DNA of 64,000 nucleotides, taken from positions 1 through 64,000 of the forward strand of contig CAKOHI010000004.1 of the NCBI GenBank assembly GCA_934085585.1. Direction: 5' to 3'. Under the pieces are notes generated by a model. It saw only the letters and a list, made by a program, of their open reading frames with translations, searched no databases and was not told where the DNA came from. Both the position numbers and the translations under genes were made by a program. Below, one piece after another: positions 25,304-35,121 of the stretch (positions are counted from its first letter, which is position 1; the number at the start of each line of letters is the position of its first letter). This stretch comes from an uncultured Bacilli bacterium. Its GTDB lineage: Bacteria > Bacillota_I > Bacilli_A > RF39 > UBA660.

Positions 25304-26320
25304 ATGAAATTTCCAAAGTTTATAAATAAAGGTAATGTAATCGGGGTAGTTGCTCCATCTGATGGAGCTGATAATGAATTAAAGGTTAAAAGATTTAAAA
25401 ATGCGTGTAAGAAATTAGAAAATTTAGGTTATAAAATGAAATTCTCTGATAGCGTCTTTAATTCATTTATGGGCAGAAGCACAAGTGAGAAACAAAGAGC
25501 AAAAGAGTTTAATGAAATGGTTAGTGATAGTTCCATTGATTTAATAATGTGTGCTTCTGGTGGTGAATTTCTTTTAGAGATTTTGCCTTATGTTGATTTT
25601 GAATTGTTAGAAAATAATCCGAAATTTGTATGTGGTTTTTCTGATCCAACTGGATTGTTATATCCTATAACTACAAAATATGATATTGCAACGATTTATG
25701 GAAAGAACTTCTCGCATTTTGGAATGGAAGAATATCATAAAAGTGAAGAAGATTTTTTGAAAATAATTAATGGTATTGATGTAGTGCAAGATAGTTATGA
25801 GAAATATGAAGGGACTTATTTAGATAAAGTAACCGGGTTAGAAAGCTATAATTTGGATAGTGATGTAAAATGGATGACGGTTAAGGATGAAGATATATTT
25901 ATAAGGGGAAGAATTATTGGGGGATGTTTTGATATTATTTCTGATTTAGCTGGTACAAAGTACGATGGAATAAATGAGTTTAATGAAAAGTATAAAAATG
26001 ATGGAATAATATGGTATTTTGATAATTGTGAAAAAAGTATGGATGATGTAATTAGAATACTATGGAAATTTAATGAACTTGGATATTTTAAGTATGCAAA
26101 AGGTATTATTTTTGGAAGATTTGGAAAAGAAGCAAGTAATACATATGAAACTATAATTGATTGTTTAAAAGATAGTGTAATAAGTAAGTTGGATATACCT
26201 ATAATATATAATGCTGATGTAAGTCATAAGGGACCATGTTTAAATATAATTAATGGTGGAATAGCTGAAATTGAAGTGAAAAATCATAAAGGTAAGGTTA
26301 AATTTAGAATTTCTGAATAA
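25304..26320 (+). CDS. Peptidase S66 (LD-carboxypeptidase-like) protein
   Basis: 338 aa. S66 fold with VIGVVAPSDG at the N-terminus, GGEFLLEILPYVDF, NPKFVCGFSDPTGLLY, and SHKGPCLNIINGG with the His. In LdcA/MccF the nucleophilic Ser follows the GG motif by a few residues; here that stretch is GGEFLLEIL with no Ser, and the Glu region reads FDNCEKS. It may belong to a subfamily with altered or no activity. Canonical members trim tetrapeptides of peptidoglycan. GGAGG precedes the ATG. Confidence 0.8.
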   Translation: MKFPKFINKGNVIGVVAPSDGADNELKVKRFKNACKKLENLGYKMKFSDSVFNSFMGRSTSEKQRAKEFNEMVSDSSIDLIMCASGGEFLLEILPYVDFELLENNPKFVCGFSDPTGLLYPITTKYDIATIYGKNFSHFGMEEYHKSEEDFLKIINGIDVVQDSYEKYEGTYLDKVTGLESYNLDSDVKWMTVKDEDIFIRGRIIGGCFDIISDLAGTKYDGINEFNEKYKNDGIIWYFDNCEKSMDDVIRILWKFNELGYFKYAKGIIFGRFGKEASNTYETIIDCLKDSVISKLDIPIIYNADVSHKGPCLNIINGGIAEIEVKNHKGKVKFRISE

Positions 26321-26340
26321 ACTTTATATAGAGGGATAAT

Positions 26341-26961
26341 ATGCAACAATTTATATTACATGTAATAGAACAATTTGGTTATCTCGGAGTATTTTTTCTA
26401 ATATTAATTGAAAATGTGTTTCCACCGATACCATCAGAAGTAATTCTTTTATTTAGTGGCTTTTTTAGTACTTATACGAATTTAAGTGTGTTTTATATGA
26501 TACTTGCATCAACGATTGGTTCACTTTTGGGTGCTATAGTTCTTTATTATATAGGGAAAATATTTAATAAAGATAGATTAAAAAAGATAGTTAGAAGTAA
26601 AATAGGTAAAATATTATTTTTGAAAGAAAAAGATATAGATAAAGCTGATGAGTGGTTTGATGATAAGGGAGATAAATGTGTGTTCTTTTGTAGGTTTGTT
26701 CCAATTGTTAGAAGTCTTATTTCAGTACCTGCTGGTATGAGTGAAATGCCATTGTTTAAGTTTGTTGTTTATACAATATGTGGATCAATGATTTGGAATA
26801 CAGTATTAATTTGTGCTGGATATAAATTAGGTGATAATTGGGAATATTTTTTAAGTATATTAGATAAGTATAAATTGATAGTAATTATAATATTTATTAT
26901 AGTATTTATATATGTAATAGTAAAATTTTATTTAAAGAGAAGAAAAAGTAAAAATATATAG
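26341..26961 (+). CDS. DedA family membrane protein
   Basis: 206 aa with about five hydrophobic segments. Family marks are ENVFPPIPSEVILLFSGF near residues 24-41, the re-entrant Gly-rich segment GSLLGAIVLYYIGK, and FFCRFVPIVRSLISVPAGMSEM. DedA proteins are flippases for undecaprenyl phosphate or phospholipids. Located 20 bp after the S66 gene, probably one operon. Confidence 0.9.
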   Translation: MQQFILHVIEQFGYLGVFFLILIENVFPPIPSEVILLFSGFFSTYTNLSVFYMILASTIGSLLGAIVLYYIGKIFNKDRLKKIVRSKIGKILFLKEKDIDKADEWFDDKGDKCVFFCRFVPIVRSLISVPAGMSEMPLFKFVVYTICGSMIWNTVLICAGYKLGDNWEYFLSILDKYKLIVIIIFIIVFIYVIVKFYLKRRKSKNI

Positions 26962-26978
26962 AGCTTTTTCTTTTATTT
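26940..26978 (+). terminator. Terminator after dedA
   Basis: AGAAAAAG pairs with CTTTTTCT around the dedA stop codon, followed by a T-rich tail. Confidence 0.6.
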
Positions 26979-27010
26979 TGTTATAATATATTTGTTGGTG
27001 AGGTGTAACT

Positions 27011-28285
27011 ATGAATGGAAATGTAACATTACTTCCTGCAGATACTTATGTTGTAATAAATAAAAGTATTTTGTGTGATATTGATAGAAAATATTTAATT
27101 TCCTTTTATGAACCAATTATAGGTCATTTAGCTACATCTTTATATTTAACTTTGATTAACGATTTAGAAAGTGAAAAACAAATATCAAGAGATTTTACTC
27201 ATCATCATTTAATGAGTCTTTTAAAGGTGCCATTAAAAGTATTAAAAGAAGCTAGAGAAGTTTTAGAAGGTGTTGGGCTTTTAAAAACATATTATAAAGA
27301 AGGCGATGTTAATCAATATATTTATGAGATTTATTCACCATTAAGTCCGAATGAATTTTTTAATCATCCAATTTTAAATATAGTTTTATATAATAACTTA
27401 GGTGCTACAGAATATGAATATTTAAAAAAGCAATATCAAAAAGTTAAAGTTGATACTAAAACGTTTATAGATATAACTAAAAAGTTAGATGATGTAATGG
27501 AAAGTGCTGTAAATATGCCAGTTATTGATGTGATTGAGAGAAGTATTAATGATATTGAAGTAAGTGATCATGTGGATTTTGATTTAATATTATCAAGTAT
27601 ACCAAAAGGAATTATTAATGAAAAAGTATTTACTAAAAAAACAAAAGAATTAATTAATGAATTGGCATTTATATATAAGATAGATACTTTAAAAATGGTG
27701 GAATTAATAAGAAGTGTTCTTAATGAATATGGTATGATAGATAAGAATAATTTAAGAATTAATGCAAGAAGAATGTATCAATTTAATAATGGAGCTTTAC
27801 CAACATTAATATATAGATCTCAACCAGAACATTTAAAGAGTCCTGATGGAGATAATTCAATGCGTGGTAAAATAATAAAAATGTTTGAAAGTATTAATCC
27901 GGTTGATTTTTTAAGAAATAAATATCATGGGGCTAAACCTACGAATAGGGATATTAAAATTATAGAAAATTTAATTATTGATTTGGAAATGCCTCCGGCG
28001 GTGGTTAATGTTTTACTTGATTATGTTTTAAAGAAAAATAATAATAAGTTAGCTGTTAATTATATTGAAACAATCGCAGGTCAATGGAAAAGAGCAGACT
28101 TAAAGAATGCTAAAGAAGCTATGGATTTTGCTGAAAAAGAAAATAAAAAATTTACAAAGAGGTTGGATGTACCAAAAGATAAAGCTAATATGGAACCTGT
28201 TTGGTTTAATAAAGTTAATGAAAAAAGTGAAATGACTGATGCTGATAAAGAAGAATTAGAAAATTTGTTGAAGGAGTTTAAATAA
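27011..28285 (+). CDS. dnaB: Replication initiation/membrane attachment protein DnaB
   Basis: 424 aa. Bacilli-specific primosome protein (not the helicase). It has an N-terminal winged-helix region (about 1-110), a middle DDBH1-like region and a C-terminal DDBH2 domain ending near 375, with the YIETIAGQWKRADLKNAKEAM segment broken over 350-372. With DnaD and DnaI it loads the replicative helicase. GGTGAGGTG precedes the ATG. Its stop overlaps the dnaI start. Confidence 0.88.
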   Translation: MNGNVTLLPADTYVVINKSILCDIDRKYLISFYEPIIGHLATSLYLTLINDLESEKQISRDFTHHHLMSLLKVPLKVLKEAREVLEGVGLLKTYYKEGDVNQYIYEIYSPLSPNEFFNHPILNIVLYNNLGATEYEYLKKQYQKVKVDTKTFIDITKKLDDVMESAVNMPVIDVIERSINDIEVSDHVDFDLILSSIPKGIINEKVFTKKTKELINELAFIYKIDTLKMVELIRSVLNEYGMIDKNNLRINARRMYQFNNGALPTLIYRSQPEHLKSPDGDNSMRGKIIKMFESINPVDFLRNKYHGAKPTNRDIKIIENLIIDLEMPPAVVNVLLDYVLKKNNNKLAVNYIETIAGQWKRADLKNAKEAMDFAEKENKKFTKRLDVPKDKANMEPVWFNKVNEKSEMTDADKEELENLLKEFK

Positions 28286-29175
28286 TGGAACAAATAAATA
28301 TGAGTTTAAGTGAAAAAATAGAAAAATCTTTAGAACAAGAATTAGCTAAATCTTTGAAAGATGAAGATTTTTGTAATTTAATTAAAAGAAATAAGTTGCC
28401 TAAAGATGTTGTGCTTAAAAATAATACTAAATTGATGGATACGTGTGATGAACTTAAAAATTGTAAAACTTGTAAAGGTTTAAATATGTGTAAAAATAAG
28501 GTTGAAGGGCATGTGTTATATCCAAGTTATAGTGATGAGACTTTGAAATTTGTTTATGTTCCATGTAAATTTCAAAAAGAGTTAGTAAAGAAAAACAATG
28601 AAAAAAAAGTAATGCTTAATGAAATTAAAAATGCTCGGATGAAAGATATTGATATAAATGATAAAAATAGAGTTAAAATTATTAAATGGCTTAAAGATTA
28701 TTATGATAAATATGAAAAAGTAAATACTTTAAAAGGATTATATTTACATGGATCTTTTGGAAGTGGAAAAACTTTTTTAATTTCAGCTTTGTTTAATGAA
28801 CTAGAAAAAAGTAAGAATGCTGTTACTGAAGTTGTATATTTGCCAGAAGTATTAAGAAATATGAAAGAAGATTTTAGTTTAGTTGAAGATAAACTTAATT
28901 ATTTAGAAAATGTAGATGTTTTATTGATTGATGATATTGGGGCTGAAAATGTAACTGCATGGGGTAGAGATGAAATATTAGGAACTATTTTACAATATAG
29001 AATGAATAATAAATTAACTACTTTTTTAACTTCTAATTTAACTTTGGATGAGCTAGAAATACATTTGTCTTTAGCTAAAAATAGTGAAGATAAAGTAAAA
29101 GCTAGAAGAATAATTGAAAGAATTAAACAGTTAACTGAAGATATGGAATTAATAAGTATTAATCGAAGAAATTAA
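28285..29175 (+). CDS. dnaI: Primosomal helicase loader DnaI
   Basis: 296 aa. An N-terminal domain with a Cys cluster (CDELKNCKTCKGLNMC, a zinc site) is followed by an AAA+ ATPase with Walker A GSFGSGKT at about 155-162, Walker B VLLIDDIGAE, and sensor region FLTSNLT. It loads the replicative helicase at oriC and restart forks. Overlaps dnaB by one base. Confidence 0.95.
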   Translation: MEQINMSLSEKIEKSLEQELAKSLKDEDFCNLIKRNKLPKDVVLKNNTKLMDTCDELKNCKTCKGLNMCKNKVEGHVLYPSYSDETLKFVYVPCKFQKELVKKNNEKKVMLNEIKNARMKDIDINDKNRVKIIKWLKDYYDKYEKVNTLKGLYLHGSFGSGKTFLISALFNELEKSKNAVTEVVYLPEVLRNMKEDFSLVEDKLNYLENVDVLLIDDIGAENVTAWGRDEILGTILQYRMNNKLTTFLTSNLTLDELEIHLSLAKNSEDKVKARRIIERIKQLTEDMELISINRRN

Positions 29176-29235
29176 TTTTTTCTTTTTAAATTTAATTTTT
29201 TGTGGTATGATAATATAAAGGTAGGGTGATTAGTG

Positions 29236-30093
29236 ATGGAAAAGTTAGAACCATTATTAAAAGAAGAGGAAGATAAGTTTTATTTTATAAAGAATAATGA
29301 ACCTAAAAAAAATAAATTAAGTGATGATAAAAAGAGTTTGATTATTACTTCAGTTTTAGGTGTATTCATTTTAATGTTTTTATGGTATTGTTTGTATCCT
29401 TTTTATGTAGGTTTTGTTAATTTTGAAGAGGGGCATGAAATTGAAGCAGGATTGATAAAAAAAGAAGAGGAAGAAGTTCCTGTTACATCTGCAGTAATAT
29501 CTGATTTATATAAATATGTTAGTAATATAAATAGTTTCTTAACACCGAATGTTTTTGGAATTTTTTATACTGATCATGAAGTTGGAAGGGATATTTTAGA
29601 TGATAGTCAAAAATTGGAAGTAATATTTAGATATATGGGAGCTTCATGTGGAAGTGAGTTAATAAAAAGTATAGATGATATAAAAAATGCTTCGATGATG
29701 ATTTTTAATAGTGATAGTGTTATAAAAGTAATAACTGATAATAATCAAGTAAATGGATTTAGTATTAATTATAATGAAGCAAATAATAATTATTCTATTG
29801 TAGCAGATGAATGTAAAGCAAGTAATGATTTTACATTTAAAAAAGTTGTTAAAGCAAGTAGTTTAGATGATGAAATTTATATTTATGAAGCTGTTGGATA
29901 TTTTGTAAATGTTGGAAATAATAAATATGAAGTTTATAGTGATTTATCAAAGAAAACTAAATTAGGTGATTATATTGATGAAAATGGCAATAAAGAATTT
30001 AGTGAAATTAGTGCTTTAAAACAATATAAATGGAAATTTAAAAAGAATAATGATAATAGTTATTCTTTAATATCAGTTATTCCAGTTATTTGA
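29236..30093 (+). CDS. Hypothetical single-pass membrane protein
   Basis: 285 aa. A charged cytoplasmic N-terminus (about 35 residues), one membrane helix (LIITSVLGVFILMFLWYCLY split, about 36-56), then an acidic extracellular domain of about 225 residues. I do not recognise the family. The ATG 29236 follows AGGGTGATT; a GTG lies one codon earlier. The 3' end overlaps the convergent yolD-like gene by 34 bp. Confidence 0.7.
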   Translation: MEKLEPLLKEEEDKFYFIKNNEPKKNKLSDDKKSLIITSVLGVFILMFLWYCLYPFYVGFVNFEEGHEIEAGLIKKEEEEVPVTSAVISDLYKYVSNINSFLTPNVFGIFYTDHEVGRDILDDSQKLEVIFRYMGASCGSELIKSIDDIKNASMMIFNSDSVIKVITDNNQVNGFSINYNEANNNYSIVADECKASNDFTFKKVVKASSLDDEIYIYEAVGYFVNVGNNKYEVYSDLSKKTKLGDYIDENGNKEFSEISALKQYKWKFKKNNDNSYSLISVIPVI

Positions 30094-30383
30094 TTAAATA
30101 AAAGTTTTAGATTATTTAAATAGATTAGTTTATTGGAACTATCTATTTTTTTTATTGGACCAAAATAAGTATAAAATAATCCGTTTTTATAATATGTAAT
30201 GGTTACTTTGTTTTGCATGTAGTAGGCATCAATGATAGATTCTTCGATTAGTTTTTTATCATCATCACTAATAATTGGTTTGGGTCTTTTTTCTTTTTCT
30301 CGCATTAGTGAATATAATATTTCTTTGTTACTTACAACAGAGTTAAAAGGCATCCATTTTATCATGCCGCGATCTTTATTCAT
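30060..30383 (-). CDS. YolD-like family protein
   Basis: 107 aa. Begins MNKDRGMIKWMPFNSV, the YolD signature. The rest is helical with a short beta segment (VTITYYKNG). YolD proteins accompany UvrX/UmuC-type polymerases on SPbeta-like phages and chromosomes. The start at 30383 is 5 nt after GGAGG, a site inside the last codons of the polymerase gene; translation is coupled. Confidence 0.85.
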   Translation of the reverse strand: MNKDRGMIKWMPFNSVVSNKEILYSLMREKEKRPKPIISDDDKKLIEESIIDAYYMQNKVTITYYKNGLFYTYFGPIKKIDSSNKLIYLNNLKLLFNQITGITDIKE

Positions 30384-31638
30384 GATGTCCTCCGATTTTT
30401 TCATTTCTAGCTATAGCTGTTGAATCTGGTAGGAGGCTACTGGCTTTAACAATACTATTTTTACCAAATCTAATTTTTATTTCATCAATAGCATTGTTTA
30501 TTTTCATTTCATTATTTTTTTCTTCGAATGAATCAAATAAATTTAGCTGGATACCTTCTTTTTTAGTTAGCCCTCCGCATGAGATACTTACTTTTCGGAT
30601 AGGTAAATTATTGTAATAACGATCAAATATTAAATAACAAATATTAGTAATATCTTTGCTAGAATCTGTAGCAGTATCAAGTTTTATGGAATGGTAAAAG
30701 CCTCCGTGAATGTCTTTGGAATAACCAATACCAAAACCTATTACCCGTGTTTCTTTTCCACTGGCCCGTAGTCTAGTAGTTAGAACATCTACCATTTCAG
30801 CAATTATTAATTTTATATTAGATTCATTATAATCTTTAAATAAAACTTGGGAATGACTAAAAGATTTATCTTTGGGACTAACTTTAAAGTCACTTATTCT
30901 ACTTAAATCAATACCATTTGCATGATTCCATAGTTCTTGACCCATTACTCCGAATTTATCTTTTAAGATATTTTTATCAAAATTAGCTAGTTCTTTTATG
31001 GTATAAATGTTTAAATTATTTAAATTTTTTTCCATTCTAGGTCCGATTCCCCACATTTTTGATAATGGGGTGATAGGCCATAATTTTTCTGGAACATCTT
31101 CATAACTCCATTTGGCAATGCCATTTTTGTACTTTTTGGCTTCGGTATCCATAGCTACTTTAGCAAGTAAAAGGTTTGGCCCAATTCCACATGTTGCTGT
31201 AAGTCCAGTTTTTTCTTCGATTGTTTTTAAGATGTCTTCAGCTAGTTCATAGTCGCTTTTTTTATATAATTTCAAATAATCTGTTACATCTAAAAAACAT
31301 TCATCGATAGAGTAGATGTGTAAATCTTCTTGAGCAACATAATCTAGATAAATGCTTACGACTTCTTTACTTTTTTCTATATATAATTTCATTCGCGGAG
31401 GAACAATTTCATAACTTATATTTTTAGGAATGTCATATAATCTAACTCGAGATGGTACACCTTGTTTTTTTAAAGCTGGAGTAACTGCTAGAGTTATGGC
31501 TCCGTTTCCTTGTTTTTTATTTGCCACTACCAAAGGAACTTTGAATGGGTCTAGTCCACGTTCTATACATTCACATGATGCAAAAAAGCTTTTCAAGTCA
31601 ATACACATAATATTTCTTTTTACATATAAATCATTCAT
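30376..31638 (-). CDS. Y-family DNA polymerase (UvrX/YqjW type)
   Basis: 420 aa translesion polymerase. Palm motif MCIDLKSFFASCECIERGLDP holds the first Asp, and YSIDECFLDVTDY the catalytic Asp-Glu pair; ATCGIGPNLLLAKVA and the helix-hairpin-helix MWGIGPR follow. The little-finger domain runs from about 240. The start at 31638 follows GGAGG. A LexA-box-like CGAACATTTGTTTA lies at 31650-31663, so SOS control is likely. Paired with yolD, as in mutagenesis cassettes. Confidence 0.93.
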   Translation of the reverse strand: MNDLYVKRNIMCIDLKSFFASCECIERGLDPFKVPLVVANKKQGNGAITLAVTPALKKQGVPSRVRLYDIPKNISYEIVPPRMKLYIEKSKEVVSIYLDYVAQEDLHIYSIDECFLDVTDYLKLYKKSDYELAEDILKTIEEKTGLTATCGIGPNLLLAKVAMDTEAKKYKNGIAKWSYEDVPEKLWPITPLSKMWGIGPRMEKNLNNLNIYTIKELANFDKNILKDKFGVMGQELWNHANGIDLSRISDFKVSPKDKSFSHSQVLFKDYNESNIKLIIAEMVDVLTTRLRASGKETRVIGFGIGYSKDIHGGFYHSIKLDTATDSSKDITNICYLIFDRYYNNLPIRKVSISCGGLTKKEGIQLNLFDSFEEKNNEMKINNAIDEIKIRFGKNSIVKASSLLPDSTAIARNEKIGGHHE

Positions 31639-31649
31639 AACTTTACCTC

Positions 31650-31663
31650 CGAACATTTGTTTA
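31650..31663 (-). promoter_or_regulatory. Candidate LexA box of the Y-family polymerase
   Basis: CGAACATTTGTTTA agrees with the Bacilli CGAAC-N4-GTTCG operator at most positions. It lies 12 bp before the start codon and next to the Shine-Dalgarno. Confidence 0.55.
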
Positions 31664-31754
31664 TAACAATATTATATGTTATTATCAGTTAATAATCAAT
31701 TCCTTATTTTGGTAATTAAATTATAGCAAGATATAAATGGCATATCAATATCAA

Positions 31755-31783
31755 TTTACACCATTTAGTATACATGATATAAT
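31755..31783 (+). promoter_or_regulatory. SigA promoter of nfo
   Basis: TTTACA (31755-31760), 17-bp spacer, TATAAT (31778-31783). It lies inside the open frame upstream of nfo and so rules out the ATG at 31737 as start. Confidence 0.75.
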
Positions 31784-31805
31784 TAGTAAGAAAGAAGTTG
31801 ATAAT

Positions 31806-32690
31806 ATGATAATTGGTTCACATGTTAATTTTGGAACAGAACAATTGCTAGGATGTGCAAAGCAAGCAGTTAGTTATGGTGCTAATACTTTTATGTTTTA
31901 TACGGGAGCACCTCAAAATACAATTAGAAAAAAAATTGATGAAAATTTAACTTTGGAAGCAAAAAAATATATGAATGAAAATGGTATTGATATAAATAAT
32001 GTAATATGTCATGCGCCTTATATTATTAATTTAGCTAATAGAGAAAACGAGATGTCTTGGAATTTTTCATGTGCATTTTTAAAGCAAGAGATTGCTAGAA
32101 TTAGTGAAATGGGAGTTAATTTTATTGTTGTTCATCCTGGAAATAGTTTGAAAATGGATCGAGATGTTGCTTTAGATAATATTGCTAGTGCAATTAATTT
32201 AATAATTGATGAAAATACTAAACCAATGATACTTCTTGAAACTATGGCTGGTAAAGGAACGGAATGTGGAATAAACATTTTAGAAATAAAGAGTATTTTA
32301 GATAAAATAGTATTAAAAAATAAAGTCGGAGTTTGTATAGATACTTGTCATTTAAATGATTCTGGGGTAGACATTTCTAAATTTTTAGATTATTTAAAAG
32401 AGTTTGATAATGTAATTGGAATTGCTAATATTAAATGTATTCATTTAAATGATAGTAAAAATGAAATTGGTACACGTAAAGATAGACATGAAAATATTGG
32501 CTATGGAACTATTGGATTTGATAATTTGATAAATGTTTCTTATCTAGATAAATTAAAAGATGTTCCCAAGATATTAGAAACACCATATATTAAAGATAAT
32601 CCTCCATATAAATTTGAAATAGAAATGATTAAAAATAAAACTTTTAATAATCATTTAGAAGAAGATGTATTAAATACTTATCAAAAATAA
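31806..32690 (+). CDS. nfo: Endonuclease IV
   Basis: 294 aa. Zinc AP endonuclease of base excision repair. Metal-site motifs are visible in order: GSHV, HAPYIINLA, FIVVHPGN, ILLETMAG, CIDTCHL, HLNDSKNEIGTRKDRHENIGYGTIG (split), and ILETP. The start ATG 31806 is chosen because the promoter lies just upstream. The convergent neighbour resembles YqfT, which neighbours nfo in Bacillus. Confidence 0.95.
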   Translation: MIIGSHVNFGTEQLLGCAKQAVSYGANTFMFYTGAPQNTIRKKIDENLTLEAKKYMNENGIDINNVICHAPYIINLANRENEMSWNFSCAFLKQEIARISEMGVNFIVVHPGNSLKMDRDVALDNIASAINLIIDENTKPMILLETMAGKGTECGINILEIKSILDKIVLKNKVGVCIDTCHLNDSGVDISKFLDYLKEFDNVIGIANIKCIHLNDSKNEIGTRKDRHENIGYGTIGFDNLINVSYLDKLKDVPKILETPYIKDNPPYKFEIEMIKNKTFNNHLEEDVLNTYQK

Positions 32691-32691
32691 A

Positions 32692-32958
32692 TTATTTTAA
32701 AATTGAATTAAATTTTTGAAAATATTCATTAAATACTTGTTTTACTTTAGAAAAGTTTTCTTCTTTATAATGATTTTTATAACGATCAATATCGAAAATA
32801 CTTGGATTTTTTAAAACATCTTTCCAATTCTTTTTGATAAAGTTATAGGTAAAATCTATTTCTTCTGGGCATAATGTTGCCCCTTTTTTTAATGCAAATT
32901 TATTAATATCTTCTTTAGTTAATTTATTTATATATGCTCCGATTATATTAAACATCAT
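32692..32958 (-). CDS. DUF2624-like small protein (YqfT type)
   Basis: 88 aa, helical. AYINKLTKEDINKFALKKGATLCPEE resembles the N-terminus of DUF2624/YqfT, where a helix with LT-EE-L and a second with TREQ-AD are typical. No known function. The ATG 32958 follows AAGG-TGATT. The family call rests partly on its position next to nfo. Confidence 0.55.
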   Translation of the reverse strand: MMFNIIGAYINKLTKEDINKFALKKGATLCPEEIDFTYNFIKKNWKDVLKNPSIFDIDRYKNHYKEENFSKVKQVFNEYFQKFNSILK

Positions 32959-33009
32959 AATCACCTTAATATATTGTATGTTTTTAATGAAAAAAGGAAT
33001 ACTATTATT

Positions 33010-34944
33010 ATGAAAAAATTTATAAGTTTTGGTGTAATTGTAATGGTTTTTGTGCTTTTTGGAATTAAATTAACTAATATATTATTTAATAATTCTTATT
33101 ATGCAAAAAAATTAGATGAAAAAACTAATATTTATGTTAATGGCACTAGTGCACCTCGAGGAAGAATTCTTGATACAAATGGTAAGGTTTTGGTTGATAA
33201 TATTGGAGTAAAGACAATTTACTATAATAAAATAAAAGGAATAAAAAGTAGTGATGAATTAAAAATAGCAGCATATTTAGTGGAAATTTTAGATGTTGAT
33301 GAAGGTAATGATAAAGAGTTAAAAAGTTACTATTTAATAACTAATAATAATGGTAAAAATTTGATAACGAAAGAAGAGTATGATTTGTTAGAAAAAAGAA
33401 AATTAACAAAGGAGGATATAGAAAATAAAAAAATAGAAAGAATAACTGATGAGATGATAAACTATGATAGTACAACTAAAAAAATTGCTCATGTATATAA
33501 TTTGATGAATAATGGTTATATTTATAGTAAAAAGGAAATAGCTAAAAATGTGAGTGAAGGTGAGTATGCTAAAATTATTGAAAGTAAGATTCCAGGAGTA
33601 ACCGGGGAACTTTCTTGGGAAAGAGTTTATCCCTATGGTGATACTTTGAAAAATGTTTTTGGTAGAGTTGGTAGTATTACTAAAGAGTTAAAAAATGATT
33701 ATTTAAATAATGGTTATGAACTTACTGATTTAGTGGGAATGAGTTATTTAGAAAAAGAATATGAAGAGTATTTAAAGGGAAAAAAAGCTAAATATAAAGT
33801 GGGTAGCGATTATAGTTTAACTAAAGTAAATGAAGAAGAAAAGGGATATGATTTAGTATTATCAATTGATATAGATTTACAAATGAAAGTTGAAGAAATA
33901 ATAAAAGATAAAATAAATTTAGGTAAAAGGTATGGAAATACAGAATATTTTAAGGATGGCTATGCTATTGTTAGTAATCCTTTGACAGGGGAAATACTTG
34001 CGTTGGGGGGACAGAGATTAAATGATGATAATAGTTTTAGTGATATTAGTTTAAATACTACGAATAAATCTTATACAATTGGAAGTGCTGTAAAAGGCGC
34101 TACGATTGGGGTGGGTTATAAATATAATTTGATTACTCCGGGAGCTTTTATTAATGATGCTTGTGTTAAATTATATTTAGTGCCTGAAAAGTGTAGTTTT
34201 AAAAGACTGGGAAAAGTAAATGATTTGACCGCATTGGCTAATTCATCAAATTATTATCAATATATGATTGCTATAAAACTTACTGGTAATAATTATAAAC
34301 CTAATGTAAAACTTAATGCTACGAAAGAACATTTTGATATATATAGAAATATGCTTGCTAGCTTTGGACTTGGTGTTAAAACTGAAATAGATTTACCTGG
34401 AGAAGAAATTGGAATAATTGGGTCTACTATTGCTGATGATTTACTTTTGAATCTTTCTATTGGGCAATACGATACTTATACACCGCTAGAAGTTTTACAA
34501 TATATTAATAGTGTTGCTAGTGGCAAAAGAATGAAATTGAGCTTGATGAAAGAAATTAGAAATAAAGATGGTGTAATATTAAAAAATGATATAAATATTT
34601 TAAATGATGTTGATTTAGATGAAGATAGTTTAGAAAGAATTAGGGAAGGAATGAGACTTGTTTTAAGTGAAGGTACTGGTAAGTTTTATGTTCCTCAAGG
34701 ACTTGATTTTGCTGGTAAGACCGGAACAAGTGAATCATTTTTAGATACTAATAATGATGGTAAAGTTGATACTGCCACAATATCATCAACGTTTACAGGT
34801 TTTTATCCATCTGAAGATCCTAAATTTAGTTTAGTGGTAATAACACCGAATATTTCTCATAAAAATGGTAAAACAGATGCTTTTTATTATGGGGCTAGTA
34901 AAATAACTAAAGATATTGTTAATTTTTTAAATAGTAATTATTAA
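33010..34944 (+). CDS. Class B penicillin-binding protein (transpeptidase)
   Basis: 644 aa. An N-terminal membrane anchor (about 4-25), a PBP dimerisation domain with APRGRILDTNGKVL at about 47-60, and a transpeptidase with SxxK as SAVK, an SSN, and AGKTGTSE. Partner of a SEDS glycosyltransferase in division, elongation or spore cortex synthesis. No PASTA domain. The SxxK context (TIGSAVKGATI) departs slightly from the usual PGST-K. An upstream in-frame ATG at 32974 lacks a Shine-Dalgarno; AAAGGA lies before 33010. Confidence 0.9.
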   Translation: MKKFISFGVIVMVFVLFGIKLTNILFNNSYYAKKLDEKTNIYVNGTSAPRGRILDTNGKVLVDNIGVKTIYYNKIKGIKSSDELKIAAYLVEILDVDEGNDKELKSYYLITNNNGKNLITKEEYDLLEKRKLTKEDIENKKIERITDEMINYDSTTKKIAHVYNLMNNGYIYSKKEIAKNVSEGEYAKIIESKIPGVTGELSWERVYPYGDTLKNVFGRVGSITKELKNDYLNNGYELTDLVGMSYLEKEYEEYLKGKKAKYKVGSDYSLTKVNEEEKGYDLVLSIDIDLQMKVEEIIKDKINLGKRYGNTEYFKDGYAIVSNPLTGEILALGGQRLNDDNSFSDISLNTTNKSYTIGSAVKGATIGVGYKYNLITPGAFINDACVKLYLVPEKCSFKRLGKVNDLTALANSSNYYQYMIAIKLTGNNYKPNVKLNATKEHFDIYRNMLASFGLGVKTEIDLPGEEIGIIGSTIADDLLLNLSIGQYDTYTPLEVLQYINSVASGKRMKLSLMKEIRNKDGVILKNDINILNDVDLDEDSLERIREGMRLVLSEGTGKFYVPQGLDFAGKTGTSESFLDTNNDGKVDTATISSTFTGFYPSEDPKFSLVVITPNISHKNGKTDAFYYGASKITKDIVNFLNSNY

Positions 34945-35060
34945 TAAAAAAAGTTATAATAAAATAGCTTTTTTTCTTTGTAAAATTATGATTTAGGTTT
35001 AAAACGGGGTTATAATATATCTAAAAAGTTAATAAAAATGGAAAATATTATCTAAATTAG

Positions 35061-35088
35061 TTGAAAAATCGTATAATTTTGGTATAAT
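35061..35088 (+). promoter_or_regulatory. SigA promoter of rpmG-efp
   Basis: TTGAAA (35061-35066), 16-bp spacer, TATAAT (35083-35088). Confidence 0.75.
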
Positions 35089-35121
35089 TAATAGAGATTG
35101 TTTAAGTGAGGAGGAATAATT

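Noticed and set aside
30060..31638. Prophage remnant at yolD-uvrX
   Set aside because: The pair is often phage-borne, but no phage structural, integrase or att features surround it, and the neighbours are chromosomal.
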